The notes below the pieces were generated by a model. It saw only the letters and a list, made by a program, of their open reading frames with translations, was not told the origin of the DNA and did no database searches. This document shows positions 8,331 to 17,446 of a stretch of 64,000 nt of DNA, piece after piece. Position numbers and translations under genes: made by a program. Each line of letters opens with the position of its first letter. The first letter of the stretch is position 1. This DNA comes from UBA1433 sp964581565. Its GTDB lineage: Bacteria > Bacillota > Clostridia > Eubacteriales > UBA1433. The stretch spans positions 1 through 64,000 of the forward strand of contig CAZOOZ010000006.1 in NCBI GenBank assembly GCA_964581565.1, in the 5' to 3' direction.

Positions 8331-9611
8331 TTGACGAAAAATTCGCCAAAAATCACACGTCAATCAATTGTAGTCGCTGGTATTATAGGCAATATCATGG
8401 AATGGTATGATTTTGCACTTTACGGATATCTTGCCGCTATAATATCCCTGTTGTTTTTCCCTAATGAGACAAGATTGTTATCCTTGCTGTCTACATATGG
8501 CATTTTTGCTGTAGGTTTTATTATGAGACCGATCGGCTCAGCAATATTCGGACGGTTAGGAGATACTATAGGGCGCAGTAAGACGATGTTCATATCCGTA
8601 ATCGTTATGGTGATTCCAACCTTTACCTTAGGCTTATTGCCAACCTATGCCAGTATCGGTGTCTGGGCACCAATTCTTTTAGTGTTCATGAGATTAATGC
8701 AAGGATTGTCTGTCGGTGGAGAGTTCTCCAGCTCTGTTACTTATTTAGTTGAAACCTCACCTGCTTCCGCAAGAGGGCTTTCCGGAAGCTGGAGTAATGT
8801 GGGCAGCGGAATCGGTATGCTTGCAGGGTCTCTTATGGCTACGTCAGTTATAAATTTTTTAGGTTCAGATGCGGTTTATTCATGGGGTTGGAGAATCCCC
8901 TTTCTCCTGGGAGGAATTTTAGGCAGCATTGCTATAATATTACGAAAAAATCTTCCAAACTCACAGCATTTTATAGAACATGCTAAGTCGAAAGAAGATT
9001 CTTCTCCAATTAAAGATGCTTTTTTTAACAATACTAAGCAGGTTATCCAAGCTATGCTTTTCGCTTCTGGATATGGTGCAATTTTTTATCTTACAATGGT
9101 TTATTTACCGACCTGGCTTAGCGAATATACCGGTTTTTCATTGGCCAATGCTATGAAAATGAATACAATTGCAACTGTGTTATTTACTCTCCTTATTCCA
9201 TTCATGGCATGGATATCTGATAAATATATCAGACGTACTCATTTTGCCGCAATAAGTATTTCAATCTGTGCCCTTGTGGCGATTCCACTTTTTTTATGGG
9301 CAAAAAGCGGAAACATATTATCGGTCATTATTACTCAAATAGTTTTTGCCGTACTCATTTCTGTGTTAAGCGGAAACGCACCGACCATATTTGTTGAGTT
9401 GTTCCCAACACGTGATCGTCTTTCAGGTTATTCAATAGCCTTTAATGTTGGCATGGGTATCGTCGGCGGCTCTACACCCATGATCGTTACCTGGCTGATT
9501 TCTAAGACCGGTTTGATATGGTTTCCTGCAATTTATATTTTATTTGGAGCAATTTTGGGCCTGATTGCCCTGTTATGGATGAAAGATCGAAGTCGCGAAC
9601 CACTGTTATAA
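8331..9611 (+). CDS. MFS transporter of the metabolite:H+ symporter (MHS) family
   Basis: A 426-residue protein with twelve membrane segments. GNIMEWYDFALYGYL at the first segment and RPIGSAIFGRLGDTIGRSK in the loop between segments 2 and 3 are hallmarks of MHS-family symporters such as ProP and KgtP. I choose a TTG start at 8331 because GGAAAGGA lies immediately upstream; the longer version would start inside that site. The substrate (betaine, proline, a dicarboxylate or similar) cannot be read from the sequence. The neighbouring alcohol dehydrogenase has its own long upstream region, so no operon link is evident. Confidence 0.85.
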   Translation: MTKNSPKITRQSIVVAGIIGNIMEWYDFALYGYLAAIISLLFFPNETRLLSLLSTYGIFAVGFIMRPIGSAIFGRLGDTIGRSKTMFISVIVMVIPTFTLGLLPTYASIGVWAPILLVFMRLMQGLSVGGEFSSSVTYLVETSPASARGLSGSWSNVGSGIGMLAGSLMATSVINFLGSDAVYSWGWRIPFLLGGILGSIAIILRKNLPNSQHFIEHAKSKEDSSPIKDAFFNNTKQVIQAMLFASGYGAIFYLTMVYLPTWLSEYTGFSLANAMKMNTIATVLFTLLIPFMAWISDKYIRRTHFAAISISICALVAIPLFLWAKSGNILSVIITQIVFAVLISVLSGNAPTIFVELFPTRDRLSGYSIAFNVGMGIVGGSTPMIVTWLISKTGLIWFPAIYILFGAILGLIALLWMKDRSREPLL

Positions 9612-9875
9612 GTACCAAAGTTATTCTGTCATATTTAATATATATAATATATAAATTCATCACTTATTATTGCATATAAAAACAAGAAGATTCTCATCTT
9701 TCACTTTTTAACTTTTTACTTTGCTGCAACTTTTATCTCATTTCTATTAATAATAAATACAGCTGTTTCGAAACTCAGTTTGATCCAACTTATAAACAAA
9801 TAAAATAATAGTAATATTTTACAGATAGCTTGGAAATCATATTAAAAAAATATATGCAATTTGAGGAGGATTCTT

Positions 9876-11075
9876 ATGTGGGAAAACAGTATATCCATAA
9901 ATGATATAAAAGAAATAAGAGTAAAAAGCAATGTTTTTCTCGGTGTTGGTGCTATTACAAAAATAAATGATATAGTAAAAAAATTGAAAATCCAAGGTAT
10001 AAGCAACGTTGTTATTGTCACAGGTAAAGGAGCATATAAAAAAACCGGTGCTTGGGATTATGTTGTAGCTGCCTTGAAAGAAAATGGCATCAATTATGAA
10101 TTGTATAATAAAGTGACCCCTAACCCAACAGTTCAGCAGGTAGACGAAGCCGTTGAACTTGGAATGTCAAACAACGCCCGAGCAGTTATTGCCATCGGTG
10201 GCGGCAGTTCCATCGATACCGCTAAAAGTACGGCCATATTATTGGAATATCCCGATAAAAATGCGACTGATCTTTATGAATTTAAGTTTATACCGTCAAA
10301 AGCTGTTCCTATTATTGCAATCAATTTGACGCATGGCACAGGAAGCGAAGCAAACCGTTTTGCCGTGGTAAGTATACTTGAAAAAGAATATAAACCCGCT
10401 ATAGCTTATGATGTCATATACCCTCTTTATTCTATAGATGACCCTCAGCTGATGAGAAAACTTCCGCCAAGTCAAACTGTCTACGTATCAGTTGACGCTT
10501 TAAATCATATTATAGAAGCTTCTACATCAAAATCAACAAATCCATTTTCAATTCTGCTGGCTAAGGAAACGGTGAGATTGATTGCCAAATATTTACCACA
10601 GGCACTTGAGAATCCTGATAATCTAACAGCTCGCTATTATCTCGCCTATGCGTCTATGATTGCAGGTATTTGCTTCGATAACGGACTTCTTCATTTTACG
10701 CATGCCCTCGAACATCCTTTAAGCGCCGTCAAACCCGAACTGGCGCACGGCCTTGGGCTATCTATTATTTTACCGGCTGTAATCAAGCAAATCTATCCGG
10801 CTACAGCCGAAATCCTTGCAGATATATTATCCCCTATCACACCCGGCCTGAATGGAAATTCAAACGAAGCTGAGACAGCATCAATGGGAATCAAAACATG
10901 GCTATCCGACATAGGTATTGTAACCAAGCTTTCAGATATAGGCATCACAAAAGAAGATGTACCAAAGCTTACAGATTTGGCCTTTAATACTCCGAGTCTT
11001 GGACTCCTTCTGAGTATGGCGCCCATAGAAGCCGACAGACATATTGTTGAAGCTATTTATAATGATTCTGTTTAA
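9876..11075 (+). CDS. iron-containing alcohol dehydrogenase
   Basis: A 399-residue group III alcohol dehydrogenase, which interconverts an alcohol and an aldehyde with NAD(P). The nucleotide-binding GGGSSIDTAK (about residues 107-116), THGTGSEAN, and the metal-ligand segments DALNHIIEA and HALEHPLSAVKPELAHG are all present. GAGGAGGA lies 5 bases before the ATG at 9876; an in-frame ATG further upstream lacks such a site. A clear terminator follows. The substrate is unknown; 1,3-propanediol, butanol and methanol dehydrogenases share this family. Confidence 0.88.
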   Translation: MWENSISINDIKEIRVKSNVFLGVGAITKINDIVKKLKIQGISNVVIVTGKGAYKKTGAWDYVVAALKENGINYELYNKVTPNPTVQQVDEAVELGMSNNARAVIAIGGGSSIDTAKSTAILLEYPDKNATDLYEFKFIPSKAVPIIAINLTHGTGSEANRFAVVSILEKEYKPAIAYDVIYPLYSIDDPQLMRKLPPSQTVYVSVDALNHIIEASTSKSTNPFSILLAKETVRLIAKYLPQALENPDNLTARYYLAYASMIAGICFDNGLLHFTHALEHPLSAVKPELAHGLGLSIILPAVIKQIYPATAEILADILSPITPGLNGNSNEAETASMGIKTWLSDIGIVTKLSDIGITKEDVPKLTDLAFNTPSLGLLLSMAPIEADRHIVEAIYNDSV

Positions 11076-11103
11076 TATATTTTCTTGTTATCCTGAGAGT
11101 TTA

Positions 11104-11132
11104 AAAAATGTCACCATTAAAGTGACATTTTT
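11104..11132 (+). terminator. rho-independent terminator after the alcohol dehydrogenase
   Basis: A perfect 11-bp stem (AAAAATGTCAC with its complement) around a 7-base loop, ending in a T-run. It starts 28 bases after the dehydrogenase stop codon. Confidence 0.85.
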
Positions 11133-11285
11133 ACTTAATAAAAACATTTGTTTAATGATATAGAAAAAATTGAAATCGGCTGAATTAAGCGAAATGATAA
11201 AACAATTTCTCAAATAATGAAAGATTACATCGATTTTTTATATGCAATTTTTCTTTAATATTTTCGAATCTATTCAAATAAATAT

Positions 11286-11340
11286 TTGACAAAATTCGCT
11301 ATTGATATATAATATCCAATATACTTGAATGAACGTTCGG
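11286..11340 (+). promoter_or_regulatory. promoter and operator-like site of the TetR gene
   Basis: TTGACA (11286-11291) and a perfect TATAAT (11308-11313) are separated by 16 bp. Downstream, overlapping the expected transcription start, is GAACGTTCGG (11331-11340), which resembles one half and centre of the perfect TetR-type palindrome at 12130-12143. Autoregulation by the TetR protein is the likely reading. Confidence 0.6.
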
Positions 11341-11354
11341 TTAGGAGGGTACAT

Positions 11355-12077
11355 ATGTTACCACAAGAACATAATGAAAAAAAAGAACGTATTATAAATT
11401 CATCTATTCAGTTGTTTTCCAAGAAAGGCTATGATGCCACAACTGTAAACGAAATTGCCGTCGCTTCAAAAGTCACAAAAGCTTTAATATATTATTACTT
11501 TAAAAGTAAAGAAGATATTTTAGATTATCTTGTACAATCTTTGCTTACGAATGCCAAAGCTATTACAATGGATTTTATCCATGTGAATATAGTAGAAATG
11601 ATAAATACCGGTAATTTGGATATACTGCCCGATCGGCTCCATTTTTCTAATGAAGAAGCCATTAGGTATTTTTTGATAAATGCACATGATTTTTACAAAT
11701 CAGTGCTCGACTATGCTCTTAAGAACAGAGCCACCATACGAATATTAATGCATGAATCCCTAAAAGGAAGCAAGCATCAAAATGCTTTGTTTCAACTAAT
11801 GAATTTTGCAAAAAGCAGTAATGATAACCCAATTGTTCAGACAATTACACAAGCGGACAATGATTTTATGTATTCAAATGATATGGTCTCATTTCAATTT
11901 TTCTTTTTTATTATGCCATTAATTAATTTCGTCTCATATTATGATGAATATAAATTACTCAACTCTCTAAGCGATGAACAAATGCAGCAGTCTTATTTAA
12001 AGTCATTTCAGATCATAATAGACTCATTGGTATCAGGCAAAGACATTTTGCTTCGCAATAAAAATTATTCGACATAA
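11355..12077 (+). CDS. TetR/AcrR family transcriptional regulator
   Basis: A 240-residue repressor. The N-terminal HTH spans about residues 10-55 (TTVNEIAVASKVTKALIYYYF); the C-terminal ligand domain is not recognisable. AGGAGGG precedes the ATG at 11355, so an upstream in-frame ATG at 11325 is less likely. The next gene, a radical SAM protein, begins 120 bases downstream behind a perfect TetR-type palindrome, so this regulator probably controls both itself and that gene. The inducer is unknown. Confidence 0.88.
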   Translation: MLPQEHNEKKERIINSSIQLFSKKGYDATTVNEIAVASKVTKALIYYYFKSKEDILDYLVQSLLTNAKAITMDFIHVNIVEMINTGNLDILPDRLHFSNEEAIRYFLINAHDFYKSVLDYALKNRATIRILMHESLKGSKHQNALFQLMNFAKSSNDNPIVQTITQADNDFMYSNDMVSFQFFFFIMPLINFVSYYDEYKLLNSLSDEQMQQSYLKSFQIIIDSLVSGKDILLRNKNYST

Positions 12078-12129
12078 TTGTTTATACATTGTATATATAT
12101 TTTATAACTATATATTTTTAAAGAAAAAT

Positions 12130-12143
12130 TGACCGTACGGTCA
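12130..12143. promoter_or_regulatory. TetR-type operator palindrome
   Basis: TGACCGTACGGTCA is a perfect 14-bp palindrome of the kind bound by TetR/AcrR regulators. It lies between the TetR gene and the radical SAM gene, 54 bases before the latter's start. Confidence 0.7.
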
Positions 12144-12196
12144 GTTAATATCAAATTGCTCTTTTGAGCCATTAATATATAAAAGGAGGAAGTACG

Positions 12197-13555
12197 ATGA
12201 CAAACATTAAAAAAACCGGAGTTGATTTATTGTTACGGTATTTATCAAGTAATCCAGTAAAGAATCTTCCCAAAATGCTTACACTTGCTGAGAAGATGGA
12301 CCGTGGAAATATTCATACTTCACAAATTAGTGAAATGCGCAAAGTTCTATTAGATGAAAACAATGTCTGGTTTACTTTCGCAGAAAATCTATTTGACGAG
12401 GTTGACTTAAAAGTATTGCAAAAATTTGTAGAGAGTTTTTTAGTAAACGGGAATCTTAACGGAGAGGCTCGCCTTAGAGAATTTCGCACTATATATGATT
12501 GTAATATTCCATGGGCAATTTTGATGGATCCAACAAGTGCATGTAATCTTTCTTGCACAGGATGTTGGGCTGCTCAATACGGAAATAAAAATAATCTTTC
12601 ATTTGAATTGCTTGATTCCATTTGCCGTCAAGGAAAAGAACTTGGCGTGTATTTTTATATTTTTTCCGGCGGAGAACCACTCATGCGTAAAGATGATATT
12701 ATTCGTCTATGTGATGCACATCAAGATTGTTATTTCTTTGCTTTCACAAATGGCACACTTGTCGATGATGACTTTTGCGAGGAATTGTTACGCGTAGGCA
12801 ATTTTACACTGGCTTTTTCTATAGAAGGCGATGAAGCCGCAACTGATATGCGTCGCGGCAACGGCATTTATAGAAAAGTAATCGAATCAATGACGCTCAT
12901 GCGCAAATATAAACTGTTGTTCGGCTATTCCACATGTTATCACCGTTATAACACAGCGAGTGTAGGCTCCGATGAATTTGTTGATGATATGATCGCACGC
13001 GGTTGCAGATTTTCATGGAATTTCACCTATATGCCTATTGGAAAAGATGCAGAAATCGACTTATTAGCCACAGCTGAACAGCGCGCCTATATGTATCATA
13101 GGGTGCGAGAAATACGTCAAGCAAAACCTATTTTTGCTATGGATTTTTGGAATGACGGAGAATTTACACAAGGATGTATAGCAGGCGGACGTCGTTATTT
13201 GCATATCAACGCCGCAGGCGATGTTGAACCATGTGCTTTTATTCATTACTCCAATGTCAATATTCATGATGTTTCACTGCTTGAAGCGCTTCAATCACCA
13301 TTGTTTAAAGCCTATCATAAAAATCAACCTTTCAACTCTAATCATCTTCGCCCCTGCCCTCTTTTGGATAATCCTGAAGCTCTCGCTTCCATGGTAAAAA
13401 AATCCAATGCAAAATCAACAGATATGAAATCCCCGGAAAATATAGATACATTATGTGCCAAAACAAGCCCTGTTGCAAAATCATGGGCTCCCGTTGCAGA
13501 AAAATTATGGGAAGAGAATCCCAAAAGTAAAATTACTCAACCGTTTAGACCTTAA
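12197..13555 (+). CDS. radical SAM/SPASM-type protein of unknown substrate
   Basis: A 452-residue radical SAM enzyme. The cluster-binding CNLSCTGC (Cys116, Cys120, Cys123) is followed by the SAM-binding FSGGEP, and the C-terminal third has additional cysteines (GCIAGGRRYLHINAAGDVEPC and RPCPLL) as in auxiliary-cluster SPASM-like domains. The N-terminal 100 residues are helical and specific to this subfamily. AAAGGAGGAAG precedes the ATG. TetR-radical SAM pairs like this occur in other Clostridia as far as I recall; the substrate is unknown and no precursor peptide is visible next to it. Confidence 0.82.
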   Translation: MTNIKKTGVDLLLRYLSSNPVKNLPKMLTLAEKMDRGNIHTSQISEMRKVLLDENNVWFTFAENLFDEVDLKVLQKFVESFLVNGNLNGEARLREFRTIYDCNIPWAILMDPTSACNLSCTGCWAAQYGNKNNLSFELLDSICRQGKELGVYFYIFSGGEPLMRKDDIIRLCDAHQDCYFFAFTNGTLVDDDFCEELLRVGNFTLAFSIEGDEAATDMRRGNGIYRKVIESMTLMRKYKLLFGYSTCYHRYNTASVGSDEFVDDMIARGCRFSWNFTYMPIGKDAEIDLLATAEQRAYMYHRVREIRQAKPIFAMDFWNDGEFTQGCIAGGRRYLHINAAGDVEPCAFIHYSNVNIHDVSLLEALQSPLFKAYHKNQPFNSNHLRPCPLLDNPEALASMVKKSNAKSTDMKSPENIDTLCAKTSPVAKSWAPVAEKLWEENPKSKITQPFRP

Positions 13556-13564
13556 AATGAATAT

Positions 13565-13600
13565 ACAAAATAAACGTATGTATACATACGTTTATTTTGT
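13565..13600. terminator. 36-bp perfect palindrome after the radical SAM gene
   Basis: The sequence from 13565 to 13600 is its own exact reverse complement over all 36 bases, centred between 13582 and 13583. It starts 10 bases after the radical SAM stop and probably forms a terminator hairpin, with the T-rich end inside the stem. A protein-binding role cannot be excluded. Confidence 0.6.
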
Positions 13601-13634
13601 TCCCAAGTTATTTTTAGAATATAATCTGAAAATA

Positions 13635-13663
13635 TTGACGTCTTGTCTTTTTAATTTTAAAAT
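13635..13663 (+). promoter_or_regulatory. promoter of the Nudix gene
   Basis: TTGACG (13635-13640), a 17-bp spacer and TAAAAT (13658-13663) precede the Nudix ATG by about 50 bases. Confidence 0.5.
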
Positions 13664-13711
13664 AGTTTTATTTATATTAAGTAAATTTATGTTAAAGGAT
13701 ATTATTTATAA

Positions 13712-14236
13712 ATGGAATATTGGGATATTTATAATAAAGATGGAAATAAAACGAATAGAATCATACAAAAAGGGTTTCCGTTCAAAAAAGATGATTTTCA
13801 TTTAGCCGTTGAAGCATGGATCATTAATTCAGATTTAAAAATTCTTATACAACAGAGAAGCAGACAATGCGCTATATTACCAGGCATATGGGCTTTAACA
13901 ACAGGAAGAGTTATATCTTCTGAAGATTCCAAAACTGCATGTATTCGTGAAATTTCTGAAGAATTAGGTATTCATATTTTAGAAAATGAAATATATTTTA
14001 TAAAAAGAATTATACGCAATGACGGTTTGAATTTAATATGGGATATATATATGGTAACAAAAAATATAGATTACGCTGATTTTAAACTTCAGCAAAATGA
14101 AGTCGAACGAATAAAATGGGTTTCGATAGATGAATACATATCAATGTTAGATAGTGGCAAAGCATACAGATATCCCGAAATTTTCGATATCATGACTTTA
14201 ATGCAAACCAAATGGATGGAGCTATATAACAAGTAA
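13712..14236 (+). CDS. Nudix hydrolase
   Basis: A 174-residue protein with a complete Nudix box from Gly65 to Ile87 (G-x5-E-x7-REISEELGI), which binds magnesium and cleaves nucleoside-diphosphate-linked compounds. The N-terminus MEYWDIYNKDG resembles the YfcD/IPP-isomerase-like Nudix branch, but nothing proves isomerase activity. The ATG has AAAGGA about 12 bases upstream. The substrate is unknown. It converges with the prepilin-like gene, with only five bases between the two stops. Confidence 0.88.
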   Translation: MEYWDIYNKDGNKTNRIIQKGFPFKKDDFHLAVEAWIINSDLKILIQQRSRQCAILPGIWALTTGRVISSEDSKTACIREISEELGIHILENEIYFIKRIIRNDGLNLIWDIYMVTKNIDYADFKLQQNEVERIKWVSIDEYISMLDSGKAYRYPEIFDIMTLMQTKWMELYNK

Positions 14237-14241
14237 TATTC

Positions 14242-14829
14242 TCATAAATCGGCATTCCACATTGTTTCTGATTTGTTGCCATTTTTATCTATATAATAAA
14301 TTTCGATAGCACTGCTTCCATTTACCATATAAATTATAATGGACCCCTGTAAATAGTTTACTCCGTTAGCTTGAGATAGATTTGTCGAACTGTATTTTAG
14401 ATCCGAATTATTGGAAATAACAACAGCTTGCTGATTATACGGTTCATTTAATTTATAATTTGAATAATTTAATACTCCTGTTTTTTTAGAATATGGATTA
14501 ATCAAATTAAAATTTGTCTGTCCGTATCCTGCTTCTTCAAAATATTCTTCAATATATCGACTTAAATAAGTTTGACTTTCATAATCAGGCGCATGAGAAT
14601 CCATGGAATTTGCAAACATATGATCTTTATCAAATTTTATTGAAGACGCCTTGACGAAGCTCACCAATCCCCTGCTATTCGCTTCCAAAACAGCTTCTTT
14701 AGAATTTTCCATTAGATTGCTGATTGTTGGTACTAAAATCGCCGTCAGAACCCCTATTATTGATATAACGACAATCAATTCAATAAGGGTAAAACCTTTT
14801 TTATCTAAATTTTTAAATATTTTTTGCAT
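14242..14829 (-). CDS. orphan type IV prepilin-like / pseudopilin protein
   Basis: A 195-residue protein with a class III signal: KKG then FTLIELIVVISIIGVLTAILV, so a prepilin peptidase would cut after the glycine at about residue 12 and the following helix would assemble into a pilus or pseudopilus. I choose the ATG at 14829, which has GGAG upstream and gives the short leader expected; the frame could be read back to 14910 but that would give an odd leader. The remaining 150 residues are polar and unfamiliar. No pilus assembly, peptidase or secretion ATPase gene lies nearby. Confidence 0.75.
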   Translation of the reverse strand: MQKIFKNLDKKGFTLIELIVVISIIGVLTAILVPTISNLMENSKEAVLEANSRGLVSFVKASSIKFDKDHMFANSMDSHAPDYESQTYLSRYIEEYFEEAGYGQTNFNLINPYSKKTGVLNYSNYKLNEPYNQQAVVISNNSDLKYSSTNLSQANGVNYLQGSIIIYMVNGSSAIEIYYIDKNGNKSETMWNADL

Positions 14830-15020
14830 ACATTTTAACTCCGTCATGCAATTAATGATAGGTAATATTGTTACTGCTTTTGCAAGATATGCCCTATTAA
14901 GTAGTTCCAAATTTTAACATTATTTCGCAATGTTGTCAAATTTACGTATCATTTGTAATAGCATCATGTTTTTTCTTGACAGAATCCTCTTTATAAATTA
15001 TCATACTATTAAATAGTATA

Positions 15021-15100
15021 AACTTTTATTACTGACGGGGAAAATGTGGAAAAAACCACAGTGGAATAAAAGTTCTAAAAAGCCGACCGTCTGGGCAACA
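15021..15100 (+). ncRNA. ZTP (pfl) riboswitch
   Basis: The outer stem pairs AACTTTTAT (15021-15029) with ATAAAAGTT (15066-15074). Inside is ACTGACGGGG, then a GTGG/CCAC hairpin and AGTGGA, followed after a short linker by CCGACCGTCTGGGCA, the diagnostic second domain of the pfl motif. These RNAs sense ZTP/ZMP, a signal of folate (10-formyl-THF) shortage, and were named for their location before pfl genes, as here. Confidence 0.88.
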
Positions 15101-15130
15101 TTTCGAAAAACCGAATTGTTGCTCTTTTTA
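15092..15130 (+). terminator. riboswitch-controlled terminator
   Basis: GGGCAACATTTCG and CGAATTGTTGCTC form a near-perfect stem around AAAAAC, followed by a T-run. The 5' arm includes the conserved GGGCA of the riboswitch, so ligand binding and terminator formation exclude each other: ZTP should allow read-through into pflB. Confidence 0.85.
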
Positions 15131-15214
15131 TTGGGAATATAAAGTAATATATTTTGTATTTTATTAAAAAGAGTAACCGAAATGTTTTATTCAAATCGAA
15201 AGGAAGATAATGAT

Positions 15215-17446
15215 ATGAATAATCAAGCTTGGAGAAATTTCAAAAGCGGAAAATGGCAAAAGAACATTAATGTAAGAGACTTTATTCAAACAAATTATAA
15301 ACCGTATGAAGGTAATGAAGATTTTCTATGTGGTGTTACCACGCGTACAGAAAAATTAATGAAGAAATTAACCCGGCTTATGGAGCTGGAAAAAGCCTTC
15401 GGAGGCGTACTCGATATAGATACACAGCATGTCAGTTCGCTTGCCAGTTATATGCCGGGTTACATTGATAAAGAAAATGAAATCATTGTAGGCCTGCAGA
15501 CGGAACGTCCTTTGAAAAGGGGCGTGAATCCTTTTGGAGGTTTAAATATGACAAGGCAAGCATGTGAAGCATACGGATATAAATTGTCAGAAAAAGTTGA
15601 AAATGAATTTAAATATAGAACAACACATAATGATGGTGTGTTTCGTGCTTATACTGATGAAATAAAAACGGCACGGCATAGCGGCATTATTACCGGTCTC
15701 CCCGATGCATACGGCCGAGGACGCATTATTGGTGATTATCGAAGAGTTGCTTTATATGGTATAGATAAACTCATAGAAAAAAAGAAAAAAGACAAAGCTA
15801 TCATCGGCACACATACAATGAGCACAGAAAATGTTCGTTTGCTTGAAGAACTATATCAACAAATTACATTTTTAGGATATCTTAAAGAGATGGCATTAAT
15901 GTACGGGTACGACATTTCAAAACCAGCAACTACCGCGAAAGAAGCAGTCCAATGGGTATATTTTGCATATCTAGGAGCTATAAAAGAACAAAACGGCGCA
16001 GCCATGAGCCTAGGCCGTGTCAGCACATTTTTAGATATTTATTTCGAGAGAGATTTACAAGAAGGCACAATCAATGAAATGCAAGCTCAGGAAATTATGG
16101 ATGATTTTGTTATGAAGCTTAGAATGGCAAGACATCTTCGTACTCCTGAATACAATGAATTGTTTGCGGGAGACCCTCTTTGGATAACGGAAGTAGTAGG
16201 TGGTACGGGGCAAGACGGACGCACACTTGTAACAAAAAATTCTTACAGAATTCTTCACACCCTGTATAATCTTGGTTCTTCTCCCGAACCTAATCTTACA
16301 ATTTTATGGTCACAAAATCTTCCCAAAGCATTTAAACGATTTGTCTCCAAATTGTCTTGCGATACAAATTCAATACAGTATGAAAATGATGATTTGATGA
16401 GAAAAGACTTTGGCGACGATTATGCAATCGCCTGTTGTGTATCTGCAATGAGAGTAGGTAAAGACATGCAATTTTTCGGAGCGAGAGTGAATTTGCCAAA
16501 GCTGCTTCTCATGAGCCTAAACGGTGGTCGTGATGAAAAAAGCGGTCAACAAGTAGCCCCTGCGCAAACTCCGTATGATGGCGATTATTTGGAATATGAC
16601 AAAGTCATGGAAATGATGAGTTATTACAGAGACTGGCTTGCCAAAACTTATGTCAATGCTATGAATATCATTCATTATATGCATGATAAATATGCGTATG
16701 AAAAAACTCAAATGGCTCTTCACGACACTGTTGTAAGAAGACTCATGGCTTTCGGCATTGCCGGCTTGTCAGTACTCGCCGATTCCCTGTCCGCTATTAA
16801 ATATGCCAAAGTAAGATGTATCCGTGATGAAACCGGTCTGATAACAGATTATGAGATTCAAGGTGAATTTCCTACATTCGGCAACGATGACGACAGAGTA
16901 GATGTAATCGCTCAAGAACAAATTAAATTATTTTATGAAGCATTGAAGAAAAATCCAACTTACCGAGATGCCGAGCATACGCTCTCTATTTTAACTATTA
17001 CTTCTAACGTAGTCTATGGCAAAAAAACCGGGTCTACCCCGGATGGCAGAAAATCTGGAGAACCGTTTGCGCCGGGCGCAAACCCAATGCATAATCGCGA
17101 AAAAAACGGAGCCTTGGCTTCTTTGAATTCAGTCGCTAAATTACCGTACAGCCTTTGCAAAGATGGCATTTCAAATACATTCTCGATTGTACCGTATGCA
17201 CTTGGTCATAAAGAAGAGATCAGATATGAAAATTTAACATCAATACTTGACGGTTATTTTATTCAAGATGCACATCATTTAAATGTTAATGTTTTAAACA
17301 AGGCAACGCTTATGGAAGCTTATCATAACCCTAATGCACATCCAAATCTTACTATTCGCGTATCAGGATATGCGGTTAATTTTCACAAACTTTCAAAGGA
17401 ACAGCAATCAGAAGTCATTTCGAGAACTTTTCATGAGGCAATGTAA
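15215..17446 (+). CDS. pflB: pyruvate formate-lyase
   Basis: A 743-residue glycyl radical enzyme that splits pyruvate and CoA into acetyl-CoA and formate. The adjacent catalytic cysteines are in AIACCVSAM (Cys407, Cys408), which separates PFL from choline, glycerol and benzylsuccinate relatives, and the radical-bearing glycine is in RVSGYAV (Gly718). AAAGGAAG precedes the ATG at 15215; the in-frame ATG at 15182 lacks a site. The activase follows immediately (TAATG overlap). Transcription is gated by the ZTP riboswitch, fitting formate's role in feeding 10-formyl-THF. Confidence 0.96.
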   Translation: MNNQAWRNFKSGKWQKNINVRDFIQTNYKPYEGNEDFLCGVTTRTEKLMKKLTRLMELEKAFGGVLDIDTQHVSSLASYMPGYIDKENEIIVGLQTERPLKRGVNPFGGLNMTRQACEAYGYKLSEKVENEFKYRTTHNDGVFRAYTDEIKTARHSGIITGLPDAYGRGRIIGDYRRVALYGIDKLIEKKKKDKAIIGTHTMSTENVRLLEELYQQITFLGYLKEMALMYGYDISKPATTAKEAVQWVYFAYLGAIKEQNGAAMSLGRVSTFLDIYFERDLQEGTINEMQAQEIMDDFVMKLRMARHLRTPEYNELFAGDPLWITEVVGGTGQDGRTLVTKNSYRILHTLYNLGSSPEPNLTILWSQNLPKAFKRFVSKLSCDTNSIQYENDDLMRKDFGDDYAIACCVSAMRVGKDMQFFGARVNLPKLLLMSLNGGRDEKSGQQVAPAQTPYDGDYLEYDKVMEMMSYYRDWLAKTYVNAMNIIHYMHDKYAYEKTQMALHDTVVRRLMAFGIAGLSVLADSLSAIKYAKVRCIRDETGLITDYEIQGEFPTFGNDDDRVDVIAQEQIKLFYEALKKNPTYRDAEHTLSILTITSNVVYGKKTGSTPDGRKSGEPFAPGANPMHNREKNGALASLNSVAKLPYSLCKDGISNTFSIVPYALGHKEEIRYENLTSILDGYFIQDAHHLNVNVLNKATLMEAYHNPNAHPNLTIRVSGYAVNFHKLSKEQQSEVISRTFHEAM

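Noticed and set aside
13455..13805. Plus-strand frame bridging the radical SAM end and the Nudix gene
   Set aside because: It overlaps both genes in a different frame, crosses the 36-bp palindrome and is composed of AT-rich filler; a shadow.
15215..17446. Choline, glycerol or other glycyl radical enzyme
   Set aside because: The adjacent-cysteine motif AIACCVSAM and the linked PflA with HNPDTW identify pyruvate formate-lyase.
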